The notes: generated from the sequence alone by a model not told the origin. Positions 1 through 6,942 are shown, numbered from the stretch's first letter. The stretch: 13,120 nucleotides of DNA from CAYONM01 sp964405325 (GCA_964405325.1 CAYONM010000102.1:1-13120); one strand, 5' to 3'. A program made the numbers and translations.

Positions 1-60
1 GGCGGCAAAAGATCAAGTGAGACGCTACCTTTATTTATTGACGGGCCCTTAGTCCACAAA

Positions 61-75
61 CCAGGCGCCGCCCGG
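61..75 (-). terminator. Weak candidate terminator hairpin after uxaC
   Basis: Read on the minus strand just past the uxaC stop codon, CCGGGC-GGC-GCCTGG can form a six-pair stem with one G-U pair and a three-base loop, followed by TTTGTGG. The position suits the end of the operon, but the T-rich tail is short and interrupted. It may be only a small inverted repeat. The rest of bases 1-80 shows no gene. Confidence 0.3.
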
Positions 76-80
76 ATCCC

Positions 81-1484
81 TCAAAACGGGAAATACCCCT
101 CGGCATTGCGATACGAGATGTCCTGCACCATACCGCCAACCAGATCCCAGTCCTCGGGAATCAGGCCGTCGCGCATATCGCGGCCCAGGATCTGACATAA
201 CAGACGACGGAAAAATTCGTGCCGGGTGTAACTGAGGAAGCTGCGGCTGTCGGTCAGCATGCCGACGAAGCGCGACAACAGGCCCAGCTGCGACAGGGTT
301 TCGATCTGACTGCGCATGCCATCGAGTTGATCCAAAAACCACCAGCCAGAACCGAACTGCATCTTGCCGGGTGACGAGCCGTCTTGGAAATTGCCGATCA
401 TGGTCCCCAAGACGTGATTGTCCTTGGGATTGAGGTTGTACAGGATGGTCTTGGCCAGGCGGTCATCCACATCCAAGCGCCCCAGCAACTTCGCCAGGGG
501 TTTGGCGTAATTGCTGTCGCCGATGGAATCGAATCCCGTGTCCGGACCGAGTTTGGCAAACAAACGCGGATTATTGTTGCGGATCGCACCGATGTGGAAC
601 TGCTGCACCCAGCCTGCGGCGTGGTCCATGCGCGCACCTTCCAGCAGCATGGCGCTCTGGAACTGGGCGATCTCGTTCGTATCCAAGGCTTTGCCACATC
701 GGGCCTTATCGAAGATCGCCGCAATGGCGACGGCGGAAAGCTCCGCTTCCGGCACGGTTTCCAAGCCGTGATCCGACAAACGACAGCCCTGCTCATGGAA
801 ATGATCATGTCGCTTTTGCAGCGCGGCCAGCAGATCATCGTAGCGATCGATGCTGATACCGCTAACGGCTGCCAGCTGATCGCAGTAGGCGTTCCAAGCG
901 CTGAGGTCGCCCACCGCCATCGCTTTGTCTGGCCGCCAGGTGGGCAGCATGCGAAGGTCGAAAGTGCTGTCTGCGGCGACCGCGCAATGGTGCGCCAGGC
1001 TGTCCACCGGATCGTCGGTGGTACAGACCACGCGGACATCGAATTGCTTCATGATGCCACGGGCACTGAAAGCGGGATCGGCCAGTTTCTCGTTGCAGGC
1101 CTGCCAGATGTCTTCTGCGGTATCGGGGCTCAGCTGCTTGCCTGTGATGCCGAAGGGCCGCTTCAATTCCAGATGGGTCCAGTGGTACAAGGGATTGCGC
1201 AGGCAATACGGTACCGTTTCGGCCCATTTCTGGAATTTCTCCCGCGGTGCGGCATCACCGGTACAAAAATACTCGGCAACGCCATTGGAGCGCATGGCAC
1301 GCCATTTGTAGTGATCGCCACCCAACCAGATCTCCGCCAAATCAGCAAAGCGATGATCATTCGCCACGAGCTCCGGCGGCAGATGGCAGTGATAATCGAT
1401 GATCGGCATATCGGCCGCATACTCGTGGTACAGGCGACGGGCCGGTTCACTATCCAAGAGAAAATCGTCGTCCATGAAAGCCAT
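81..1484 (-). CDS. uxaC: Uronate isomerase (glucuronate/galacturonate isomerase)
   Basis: This cytosolic enzyme of the amidohydrolase superfamily interconverts D-glucuronate and D-fructuronate (and D-galacturonate and D-tagaturonate), the first step of hexuronate breakdown. The 467-residue length is normal for UxaC. Visible family hallmarks are the metal-binding HxH in 'IDYHCHLPPE' (His32, His34), 'QFHIGAIRNNN' and 'GFDSIGD' in the middle, and 'GMLTDSRSFLSYTRHEFFRR' near the C-terminus. The start at 1484 is chosen because AAGGA lies 8 nt upstream. An in-frame ATG at 1475 would sit too far from it. The gene is the last of the minus-strand cluster, 65 nt after the SDR gene, whose product should reduce the fructuronate made here. 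The family assignment is very secure; the preferred uronate cannot be read from sequence. Confidence 0.97.
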   Translation of the reverse strand: MAFMDDDFLLDSEPARRLYHEYAADMPIIDYHCHLPPELVANDHRFADLAEIWLGGDHYKWRAMRSNGVAEYFCTGDAAPREKFQKWAETVPYCLRNPLYHWTHLELKRPFGITGKQLSPDTAEDIWQACNEKLADPAFSARGIMKQFDVRVVCTTDDPVDSLAHHCAVAADSTFDLRMLPTWRPDKAMAVGDLSAWNAYCDQLAAVSGISIDRYDDLLAALQKRHDHFHEQGCRLSDHGLETVPEAELSAVAIAAIFDKARCGKALDTNEIAQFQSAMLLEGARMDHAAGWVQQFHIGAIRNNNPRLFAKLGPDTGFDSIGDSNYAKPLAKLLGRLDVDDRLAKTILYNLNPKDNHVLGTMIGNFQDGSSPGKMQFGSGWWFLDQLDGMRSQIETLSQLGLLSRFVGMLTDSRSFLSYTRHEFFRRLLCQILGRDMRDGLIPEDWDLVGGMVQDISYRNAEGYFPF

Positions 1485-1516
1485 AATGGAGTTCCTTATT
1501 GAATCGGTAACGACTC

Positions 1517-1549
1517 AGCCCCCTTCGCTCGGTCTCTCTTGGAGGGGCT
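1517..1549 (-). other. Intercistronic inverted repeat between SDR gene and uxaC
   Basis: AGCCCC (1517-1522) and GGGGCT (1544-1549) are perfect reverse complements separated by 21 nt, lying directly after the stop codon of the SDR gene. In the minus-strand transcript they could form a 3'-end-protecting stem or a partial attenuator ahead of uxaC. There is no T tract, so a standard intrinsic terminator is unlikely. The stem is short and may be coincidental. Confidence 0.25.
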
Positions 1550-2374
1550 TCAGACGCCGGAATACGCAGAAAAGCCGCCATCCACCGGTAACACCACGCC
1601 GGTAACGAAACGGGCCTCGTCCCCGACCAGGAACAGGGTCGCACTCCGCAGATCTTCGGGATCACCGAAACGCCCCATGGGCGTGCCGCGGATGATCTTG
1701 TCGCCACGCGCCGTGCGTGAGCCATCTTCGTTGGTCAGCAGGAAGCGATTCTGCTCGGTCAGGAAAAAACCGGGCGCCAGGGCATTGACCCGCACCCCAC
1801 GCGGCGCCAGATGGACCGCCAGCCAGCGGGTGAAATTATCGACCGCCGACTTGGCGGCAGAATAGGCCGCGACCTTGGTCAGCGGCAGCTGCGCGCTCAT
1901 GGAGCTGAGATTCAGGATATTGCCACCGCGGTCGATCAAATCGGCACCAAAAACCTGGCAGGGCAACAGGGTGCCAAGGAAATTCAAATCGAAGACCTGC
2001 TCAAAACCCTCGACTTGGGCGCCGAAGAAACTCTGGTCCAGCGGCGTATCGGCGAGCATCTGCTCGGCCGGCGTGGTGCCACCGGGATGATTGCCACCGG
2101 CACCGTTGATCAGGATATCCACCGGGCCAAAATGCTCGTTGATCTGTTTTTTCGCCGTTTCCAAGGCGGTACGATCCTGGACATCGGCTGAGATCGGCAG
2201 GGTTTCGGAAAAACCATCGGCCGCCAGCTCCCTGGCGAGATTTTCCAGTTTCGACACGGTGCGCCCCAACAAGGCGACCCGCGCGCCTTCGGCGACCAGG
2301 GCCCGGACCAGGGCGGAGCACAGCACACCAGCGGCACCGGTGACGACACAGACTTTTCCGTTGAGTTTCGGCAT
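1550..2374 (-). CDS. SDR-family oxidoreductase, probable D-fructuronate reductase (D-mannonate oxidoreductase)
   Basis: This 274-residue classical short-chain dehydrogenase probably reduces D-fructuronate to D-mannonate with NAD(P)H, the step after UxaC. The N-terminal nucleotide-binding motif is 'VTGAAGVLCS' (residues 11-20), with Cys at the last usual glycine. I recall that substitution from the mannonate-oxidoreductase-like SDR subgroup. 'NGAGGNHPGGTT' (90-101) is also typical of that subgroup, and Ser158, Tyr171 and Lys175 form the catalytic set (Y-x-x-x-K in 'AYSAAKS'). The C-terminal 'GVVLPVDGGFSAYSGV' is a standard SDR ending. The start codon lies 3 nt after the stop of the Ldh-type gene, and its GAGGA ribosome site is inside that gene's last codons, so translation is coupled. 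The SDR fold is certain. The fructuronate assignment rests on the subgroup motif and on uxaC next door. A related sugar-acid or deoxy-uronate reductase is the main alternative. Confidence 0.88.
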   Translation of the reverse strand: MPKLNGKVCVVTGAAGVLCSALVRALVAEGARVALLGRTVSKLENLARELAADGFSETLPISADVQDRTALETAKKQINEHFGPVDILINGAGGNHPGGTTPAEQMLADTPLDQSFFGAQVEGFEQVFDLNFLGTLLPCQVFGADLIDRGGNILNLSSMSAQLPLTKVAAYSAAKSAVDNFTRWLAVHLAPRGVRVNALAPGFFLTEQNRFLLTNEDGSRTARGDKIIRGTPMGRFGDPEDLRSATLFLVGDEARFVTGVVLPVDGGFSAYSGV

Positions 2375-2377
2375 GAC

Positions 2378-3469
2378 TTATTCCTCGATGGTTTTCAGGC
2401 TGGTGGCATCGAAGGCGACACCGGCTTCGGCCGCAACCTCGGCGAAAGCCTCGATTTCCGCAAAAGTGAACAGCAGTGCCTCGTGCTCCGCGCTGGCGGC
2501 GGCAGCGCGGGCTTCGATCTGCCCCGGCAGCAGGCACTGGTCGTTACCGGCGCAGAGCACGTCCTCCAGCACGGCCTTGACGTTGTCGCTCTGATTACGG
2601 CCCAAGGCGAAATCAGCGCAGTCCAGAGCCTCGGGTTTGATGCACTGGAAATAGAAATTGGCGGAATGCTTCTCGTTCGGATCGCCCGCACTGGGCCGAC
2701 CGCGCAGGCGCGGCAGGCTGCCGCCGCCGTAAGCAGCCATCAGCTCATCGATCAACGCCAGACCATAGCCTTTGTGCGCACCGAAGGGCAACAAAGCGGC
2801 AACCTGATTCGGATCGGTGGTGGGCTGGCCATCAGCATCCACCGCAGCGCCCGGCGGCAAGGCCTTGCCTTCGCGTTTGAATTGCTGCACCCGGCCCATG
2901 GCGACGGTGCTGGTGGCCCAGTCGATGCAGATGGGGAAACCCGTCTGTTCGGTGGTGGGAAATGCCCAGGAATGCGGGTTGGTACCGAGACTGGGCACCT
3001 TGCCGCCGAAGGGCACCACCTCGGCCAGGCTGCTGGTACAGCAGGTGTAGGCGATGTAGCCGCGCTTGGCGGCGTCGATCACATAGCCACCGCCCCACAG
3101 ATAATGGAAAGCGTTATCCACCATCACCGCGCCAATGCCGTACTGATCGGCGAGGTCCATACAGCGCTGCATGGCAGCAAAACCAACCGACTGGCCGAGT
3201 TTTTTATGCGCGTTCCAACGGTCAACCGCGGCGAATGCACTCCTGATCTGTTCGATCTCGGCCCCCGGAGTGCATCCGCCCACGGCTGAACCAAAAAGCT
3301 CATCCAAATGCAACGCCTTGATGGCGTTGTGGGTTTTGATGCCGTGCCAGCTCGCCAAACAGGCAAATTCCGCCGCATCCTTGGCCTCGGCCTCGGAGAA
3401 ACCGCGCTGGCGATAAGCAGCTGCGACCAGCTGGTTATGTTGGATGACAGGCAATAAATAGGTGGTCAT
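2378..3469 (-). CDS. Ldh-family (malate/L-lactate/ureidoglycolate dehydrogenase type, YjmC-like) oxidoreductase
   Basis: This 363-residue NAD(P)-dependent dehydrogenase belongs to the malate/L-sulfolactate/2,3-diketogulonate family (Pfam Ldh_2), which is unrelated to classical Rossmann lactate dehydrogenases. Supporting motifs, in order, are 'SWHGIKTHN' (40-48, usually S-R-H-G-V-x-S-H-G), 'VDNAFHYLWGGG' with His122, 'LGTNPHSWAFP' (161-171), 'DWATSTVAMGR' (183-193) and 'GAHKGYGLALIDEL' (230-243). The start at 3469 has AGGGA 6 nt upstream. In hexuronate operons of Bacillus a YjmC protein of this family occurs with UxaC and fructuronate reductase, so a role in uronate or aldonate metabolism is likely. 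The substrate is not deducible. The leader between this gene and the upstream dehydrogenase holds a structured repeat. The Trp, Lys and Asn replacements in the first motif may mark a substrate subgroup. Confidence 0.9.
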   Translation of the reverse strand: MTTYLLPVIQHNQLVAAAYRQRGFSEAEAKDAAEFACLASWHGIKTHNAIKALHLDELFGSAVGGCTPGAEIEQIRSAFAAVDRWNAHKKLGQSVGFAAMQRCMDLADQYGIGAVMVDNAFHYLWGGGYVIDAAKRGYIAYTCCTSSLAEVVPFGGKVPSLGTNPHSWAFPTTEQTGFPICIDWATSTVAMGRVQQFKREGKALPPGAAVDADGQPTTDPNQVAALLPFGAHKGYGLALIDELMAAYGGGSLPRLRGRPSAGDPNEKHSANFYFQCIKPEALDCADFALGRNQSDNVKAVLEDVLCAGNDQCLLPGQIEARAAAASAEHEALLFTFAEIEAFAEVAAEAGVAFDATSLKTIEE

Positions 3470-3484
3470 GGTAATTCCCTAAAA

Positions 3485-3551
3485 GTCTCGTTCAAGCCGC
3501 AAAGCGACGGCGCAAAGGTCCGAACCGGACTGGCGCCAGGAGGTTGGGAGG
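3485..3551 (+). repeat. Structured dispersed repeat, copy A (in the ldh leader)
   Basis: This stretch closely matches 10861-10932. Shared blocks are GTCTC, CAAGCCG, CCGGACTGGCGCC (13 nt, here 3525-3537) and GGAGGTT followed by GGAGG after one changed base. The core contains a hairpin GGTCCG-AAC-CGGACT (3517-3531), and GCCG/CGGC flank an 8-nt loop just before it. The tip GGTCCG/CGGACT keeps a G-T wobble where copy B has an A-T pair, and the loop bases also differ. It lies between the D-2-hydroxyacid dehydrogenase and the Ldh-type gene, ending about 16 nt before the ldh start codon in minus-strand sense. It could be a REP-like element or a leader RNA motif; the strand given is only the reading orientation. 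Confidence 0.6.
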
Positions 3552-3603
3552 CAGCGTGGCCGTAGGCACAATAGACTCGAGCGGAGCAAATGCGATCCTC
3601 GCC

Positions 3604-4569
3604 TCACAATTCGTTGGCTTGAATGTAATCAGTGCCGCCAGAGAGGAATTCGACTATGTTGGTCGTAGCGCGCACCGCTTGCCGCTCGACACTCTCGAAG
3701 GTACGGCTGCCGATATGCGGAGTGACAATGCTGTTGTCGATACTCTGAAAAGGATGCCCCGATTGCATCGGCTCCTGACACAAGACGTCGGCGCCGTAGC
3801 CGGCCAGCTTACCGCTTTGGCAGGCGGCAGCGACCGCGACTTCGTCGATCAGACCACCGCGAGCGGTGTTGATCAGATACGCGCCGTCGCGCATCAGGCC
3901 CAGGCGCTGCTCATCGATCAGCTGGCGGGTGTCATCGGTCAGGTTCAAGTGCAGGGTCACAATGTCGCTCGCGCCGAGTACCTGCTCGATACTGTCCAGA
4001 CGCTGGACCTGGAATTCCTGGGCGAAGTCCTCGGGCCAATACAGGTCATAGCCGACACAAGGCATGCCAAAGGCACGGGCACGACGCACGACTTCGCGAC
4101 CGATACGGCCAAGGCCCAAGATGCCAAGCGTCTTGCCAAACAACTCACGACCGGTCTGGCGCTGCCACTCGCCGCCTTTGACCGCACGCAGATGCGGCCA
4201 GAAGGACTTGACCAGGCTGATCATCAGACCGAAGGCGTGCTCGGCGACGGTGGTATGATTGACGCCGGGCGTGAACAGGACCGGCACCTTCTTGACCGTG
4301 GCGTGGGCAACATCGATGGAATCCAGGCCGATGCCATATTTGGCGATCACCCGCAGCTTGGGCAAGGCAGCGTCGATGACCCGGGCGGTGATCTGGTCAT
4401 CGCCGTTGAGCAAGCCATCGAAGCCATCGTGCTGCTCGATCAGCTCCAACAGCTGCGCTTCCGTCAGGGGGCCACGGGCGCGGACCACCTCGAAACCGCT
4501 GGCTTCCAGCAGATCGTGGTGACGACCGGGAGTGTCCTGATAACTGGTGGTGGTGAGGAGGATGCGCAT
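3604..4569 (-). CDS. D-2-hydroxyacid dehydrogenase (phosphoglycerate-dehydrogenase-like)
   Basis: This 321-residue NAD-dependent dehydrogenase reduces a 2-oxoacid to a D-2-hydroxyacid or the reverse. Both halves of the fold are present: a catalytic domain made of the ends and a central Rossmann domain with 'GILGLGRIGREV' (149-160) and acidic Asp175, pointing to NAD(H). The catalytic triad is Arg237 in 'INTARGGLIDE', Glu266 in 'CQEP' and His285 in 'TPHIGS'. The reading frame stays open to 4695, but I place the start at 4569 because the fold begins with 'MRILLTTTSY' and AAAGGA lies 6 nt upstream. It heads the minus-strand sugar-acid cluster and is divergent from yqgE. No serine-binding ACT domain is present and serine-pathway genes are absent nearby, so a catabolic hydroxyacid or glyoxylate-type role is more likely than SerA. 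The substrate is unknown. Confidence 0.92.
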   Translation of the reverse strand: MRILLTTTSYQDTPGRHHDLLEASGFEVVRARGPLTEAQLLELIEQHDGFDGLLNGDDQITARVIDAALPKLRVIAKYGIGLDSIDVAHATVKKVPVLFTPGVNHTTVAEHAFGLMISLVKSFWPHLRAVKGGEWQRQTGRELFGKTLGILGLGRIGREVVRRARAFGMPCVGYDLYWPEDFAQEFQVQRLDSIEQVLGASDIVTLHLNLTDDTRQLIDEQRLGLMRDGAYLINTARGGLIDEVAVAAACQSGKLAGYGADVLCQEPMQSGHPFQSIDNSIVTPHIGSRTFESVERQAVRATTNIVEFLSGGTDYIQANEL

Positions 4570-4599
4570 GCCCTGTCCTTTCGCTCGCGATACTAGGCC

Positions 4600-4613
4600 G
4601 GCGGAATGCCGCC
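4600..4613. promoter_or_regulatory. Inverted repeat in the divergent promoter region
   Basis: GGCGG-AATG-CCGCC is a perfect five-base inverted repeat 31 nt from the start of the D-2-hydroxyacid dehydrogenase gene. It sits just upstream of a TAGTAT-like -10 candidate on the minus strand, so it could be an operator. The promoter reading is weak because no convincing -35 box accompanies it. Confidence 0.22.
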
Positions 4614-4649
4614 AAATAGGTGAATCGCGCCAAATTTGCACTATCTGCT

Positions 4650-4663
4650 CAGCCTCCAGGCTG
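4650..4663. promoter_or_regulatory. Near-palindrome in the divergent promoter region
   Basis: CAGCCT-CC-AGGCTG is a 6+6 inverted repeat with a 2-nt centre, midway between the divergent start codons of the D-2-hydroxyacid dehydrogenase gene and yqgE. The geometry fits a dimeric regulator site. No regulator gene lies in the window and the site is short, so the call is tentative. Confidence 0.25.
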
Positions 4664-4703
4664 GTCCTGGTCGCCCTGAGAGTCGCTTTTATCATGCGCG
4701 GGC

Positions 4704-5240
4704 ATGAGCTTGGTGCACGCTGGTAACCTGTTGATCGCGACGCCGATGCTGGGAGACCCCAATTTCGCGCGGACCGTGATCTACCTGGTGGAGCACGGCG
4801 AGCAGGGCAGCCTTGGCTTTATCGTCAACCGCCCCCTGGACTCCAGCCTCGGCGAGGTATGGGAGACTTGTCCCGAACACCTGCAGGGCCTGCGCTGCTG
4901 TGGCGAGGGCGGCCCGGTGCACCGCGAACGGGGCCTGCTGATCCATGGCTATCGGGTCAGCGACGCGGCAGAGATCGGCTCAGGCCTGTTTGTCGGCGGT
5001 GATATCGACCAGATCACCAACCAGGCCCAGGCCGATCCGGATATCCCCGCGCGCGGCCCCCGCCTGCTGCTGGGGCATTCCGGCTGGGACGGCGACCAAT
5101 TGGCCGGCGAAATCGCCTATGGAGCCTGGCTGGTCCGGCCCGGTGATCCACGCTTTCTGCTCAATCCGCATGCGCCTGAGGATTTTTGGGAAAATTGCCT
5201 TGCCGCCGGCCGCCCAGGGGCAGAACCCTCCGCCAACTGA
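4704..5240 (+). CDS. yqgE: YqgE/AlgH family protein
   Basis: This 178-residue protein is of the DUF179 family (YqgE/AlgH), the usual length for it. Matching features are 'AGNLLIATPMLGDPNFARTVIYLVEH' (6-31), 'GSLGFIVNRP' (35-44), 'GGPV' (69-72) and 'LLLGHSGWDGDQLAGEIAYGAWLV' (121-144), the last being the family signature. The biochemical role is not established; AlgH was first linked to alginate regulation in Pseudomonas. ATG at 4704 is the first workable start, since the ATG at 4694 hits a stop after ten codons. There is no clear Shine-Dalgarno sequence before it. The gene is divergent from the D-2-hydroxyacid dehydrogenase gene and is followed after 16 nt by a LysM lipoprotein gene, suggesting one transcript. 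Family membership is secure, function unknown. Confidence 0.95.
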   Translation: MSLVHAGNLLIATPMLGDPNFARTVIYLVEHGEQGSLGFIVNRPLDSSLGEVWETCPEHLQGLRCCGEGGPVHRERGLLIHGYRVSDAAEIGSGLFVGGDIDQITNQAQADPDIPARGPRLLLGHSGWDGDQLAGEIAYGAWLVRPGDPRFLLNPHAPEDFWENCLAAGRPGAEPSAN

Positions 5241-5256
5241 AGACGAGGGTCTGATT

Positions 5257-5871
5257 ATGCGTTTGTGCTCCCTGATGCTGCTGGGCCTGCTGTTGGTCGC
5301 CTGCGGATCGATGCAATTCCGGATCAACAACGATGGCAGCATGGAACGAGTCAGCCCGGAAGACGTAACCGAAGAGCGCGGCCAACAATTGGCCACACAT
5401 ATCGACAAGATGCTGGGGCCCGGCTGGCGCAGTAGCGTTGCCATCAACCCCGATCCCTACTACGCCTCCGACGAAAAGGATTTCAACAGCTGGTGGTGGG
5501 ACCGGGCCCTGGTCCAGATCCTGATCACCGGCGGCCCCGACCAGCAGACGGACACCGTCAACCGAGCCGCGGTGGAGCGGCGCATCCAGTCCCGCATGCG
5601 TGACTGGATGACCCAAATGAACGCCTTGGACATCCAGAGCACGGTGGTGATCAGCAATGTACCGCTGGAGCAGGCCGTCGAGCAACAGCGTTATGTGGTA
5701 CAGAAGGGTGACACCCTGGCCATGATCAGCACCGCCTTCTATGGTACACCAGACCATTGGCGCCGCCTCGCCGAGGCCAATGGCTTGGATATGGAACAGC
5801 CGCTGACAGCTGGAACCAGCCTGATCATACCACATTGGGAAGCGGCGGAGACGCAACCCGCAAGTCCTTGA
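5257..5871 (+). CDS. LysM-domain lipoprotein
   Basis: This 204-residue protein is predicted to be lipidated and envelope-located. It starts with a short lipoprotein signal, 'MRLCSLMLLGLLLVAC', with lipobox LVAC and Cys16 as the acylated residue. The next residue is Gly rather than Asp, which would favour outer-membrane sorting. Residues about 30-140 form a region I do not recognise, with a WW-W cluster ('NSWWWDRA', 77-84). Residues 146-193 are a LysM peptidoglycan-binding module: 'YVVQKGDTLAMISTAFYGTPDHWRRLAEANGL...LTAGTSLIIP'. The reading frame is open upstream to 4945 inside yqgE, but ATG 5257 is chosen because the lipoprotein signal begins there and a GAGGG ribosome site lies about 7 nt before it. 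It follows yqgE closely. A structural role linking the outer membrane to peptidoglycan is likely, by inference. Confidence 0.88.
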   Translation: MRLCSLMLLGLLLVACGSMQFRINNDGSMERVSPEDVTEERGQQLATHIDKMLGPGWRSSVAINPDPYYASDEKDFNSWWWDRALVQILITGGPDQQTDTVNRAAVERRIQSRMRDWMTQMNALDIQSTVVISNVPLEQAVEQQRYVVQKGDTLAMISTAFYGTPDHWRRLAEANGLDMEQPLTAGTSLIIPHWEAAETQPASP

Positions 5872-5918
5872 TGGCCAAAAACTTGCGACAAGCAAACGGT
5901 TTTGAGGCCGTGCCTGGC

Positions 5919-5947
5919 TGGACAGCCTGGCATTTGTGCTAGACTAT
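5919..5947 (+). promoter_or_regulatory. Candidate sigma-70-like promoter for the 3D-domain gene
   Basis: TGGACA (5919-5924) matches the TTGACA -35 consensus at five of six positions. It is followed after 17 nt by GACTAT (5942-5947), a poor -10 with three matches; TAGACT at 5940 is the alternative with a 15-nt spacer. It lies 44 nt before the next start codon in the 119-nt gap after the lipoprotein gene. A 6-bp hairpin, CGGCAC-CACG-GTGCCG (5959-5974), follows in the presumed leader. The host's promoter consensus is unknown. Confidence 0.3.
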
Positions 5948-5990
5948 CTCGGATGGAACGGCACCACGGTGCCGCCGGGAACCGAGCCGT

Positions 5991-6902
5991 ATGCATTCCA
6001 TGCATTCAGCGCAATTGATCGCCGTTCGACCGAGTCGGGTGCTGCCGGCCTCGATTATCACATCGCGTCATTATCAGCCGGTTCAACGTCGTTTTCGTCG
6101 ACGCTATCTGATCAGCAGCGCGGTCACCATCTCGCTCCTGTCCGTCAGCCTCTGGGCCTACATGGGTCACCTGCGCCCGCCGTCGCAGTCGGAATCCAAT
6201 CATTTGGCGGCCCTGCTTCCGACACTGCCCAGCCTGGCGCCGCGTTCGTTGGAGCCGCCAGCGACGCAAGCAGAGCCAGAGCCCGAACCAACCATCATCG
6301 CCCAGCCCGCACCAAAACCGGCACGCACCTGGGCCCCGATCCGGCGCGAGCAGGAACGCCTGGCCTCCGATCACCTGCCAGTGGACGACTGGCACCCGGT
6401 CCGTGTCCGGGTGGTGACCATCTCCGCCAAGATCACTGCGTACACCCCCTGGGACCACAGCGTCAGCAAGCCGGAATGGGCCGATGGCCTGGTGGCCTGG
6501 TATCCCGATGGTCGCAAACGTCGCGTCCGCGCGCATCCCTATGGCTTTGCCACCGACTGGAACCAATTCCCTGGCGGCGCCACCTTTATCCGGGTGCCCG
6601 GCTACATGAACCAGAGCTTTCCGCGTTTTCCTGAGAATTTCCGCGTCGTGGACGACAAGTGCGGCCAATCCCGCAAAGCCCGACGTCGCGGCCGGCAGCC
6701 GATCATCGACGCCCGTTTCCTGACCCGCTATTCCGCCATCGCCGGGCCAAACGCCTGGGGCAGCAAGCAACTCGAGGTCGAGGTGGTGTATCCCGCGGAT
6801 TTCAGCCTGCCGCGCTCCTTGCGCCGCTGGGTGGTGAAATGCGAGTGGCACACCTATCAACATGGCGAGTTGATCGAACGCAAACCAGCGCCACTGCCCT
6901 GA
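5991..6902 (+). CDS. Membrane-anchored protein with 3D/double-psi beta-barrel-like domain
   Basis: This 303-residue protein has a basic N-terminus ('RRFRRRY'), one membrane helix at about 40-58, and a Pro-rich linker (77-112) that would cross the periplasm. A C-terminal domain (about 145-268) resembles the 3D domain (three conserved Asp) of the double-psi beta-barrel group. Matching elements are 'KITAYTPWD' (147-155), 'PYGFATDWNQFPGGATFIRVPGY' (183-205), 'FRVVDDKCGQ' (Asp221) and 'IIDARF...AWGSKQLEVEVVYP' (Asp240). Related domains occur in lytic transglycosylases (MltA, Sps/Rpf-like) and RlpA, so peptidoglycan binding or cleavage is plausible. A basic insert 'SRKARRRGR' (227-235) is unusual. 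ATG 5991 is taken as the start; ATG 6000 is equally possible. The 4-nt to 40-nt gap to the next gene suggests co-transcription. The domain call is by eye and moderately sure. Confidence 0.8.
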   Translation: MHSMHSAQLIAVRPSRVLPASIITSRHYQPVQRRFRRRYLISSAVTISLLSVSLWAYMGHLRPPSQSESNHLAALLPTLPSLAPRSLEPPATQAEPEPEPTIIAQPAPKPARTWAPIRREQERLASDHLPVDDWHPVRVRVVTISAKITAYTPWDHSVSKPEWADGLVAWYPDGRKRRVRAHPYGFATDWNQFPGGATFIRVPGYMNQSFPRFPENFRVVDDKCGQSRKARRRGRQPIIDARFLTRYSAIAGPNAWGSKQLEVEVVYPADFSLPRSLRRWVVKCEWHTYQHGELIERKPAPLP

Positions 6903-6942
6903 GCCGTTGCATCAGCTGCCGCCAAAGCCAGCCTGCGCGACC

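Noticed and set aside
384..1502. 372-codon plus-strand frame opposite uxaC
   Set aside because: UxaC on the other strand is unmistakable; this frame is a codon-bias artefact without family motifs.
3544..4596. 350-codon plus-strand frame opposite the D-2-hydroxyacid dehydrogenase
   Set aside because: The minus-strand dehydrogenase has a full catalytic triad and nucleotide-binding motif; this frame does not resemble any family.
4570..4695. N-terminal extension of the D-2-hydroxyacid dehydrogenase to 4695
   Set aside because: The extra 42 residues look like translated promoter DNA, while a good ribosome site and the natural first beta strand begin at 4569.
4945..5256. Extension of the LysM lipoprotein frame upstream into yqgE
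   Set aside because: It overlaps yqgE out of frame and would bury the lipoprotein signal; a ribosome site precedes 5257.
6907..6942. TTG start for the pseudouridine synthase at 6907
   Set aside because: It adds 12 residues unlike family members and has no ribosome site; ATG 6943 is simpler, though not proven.
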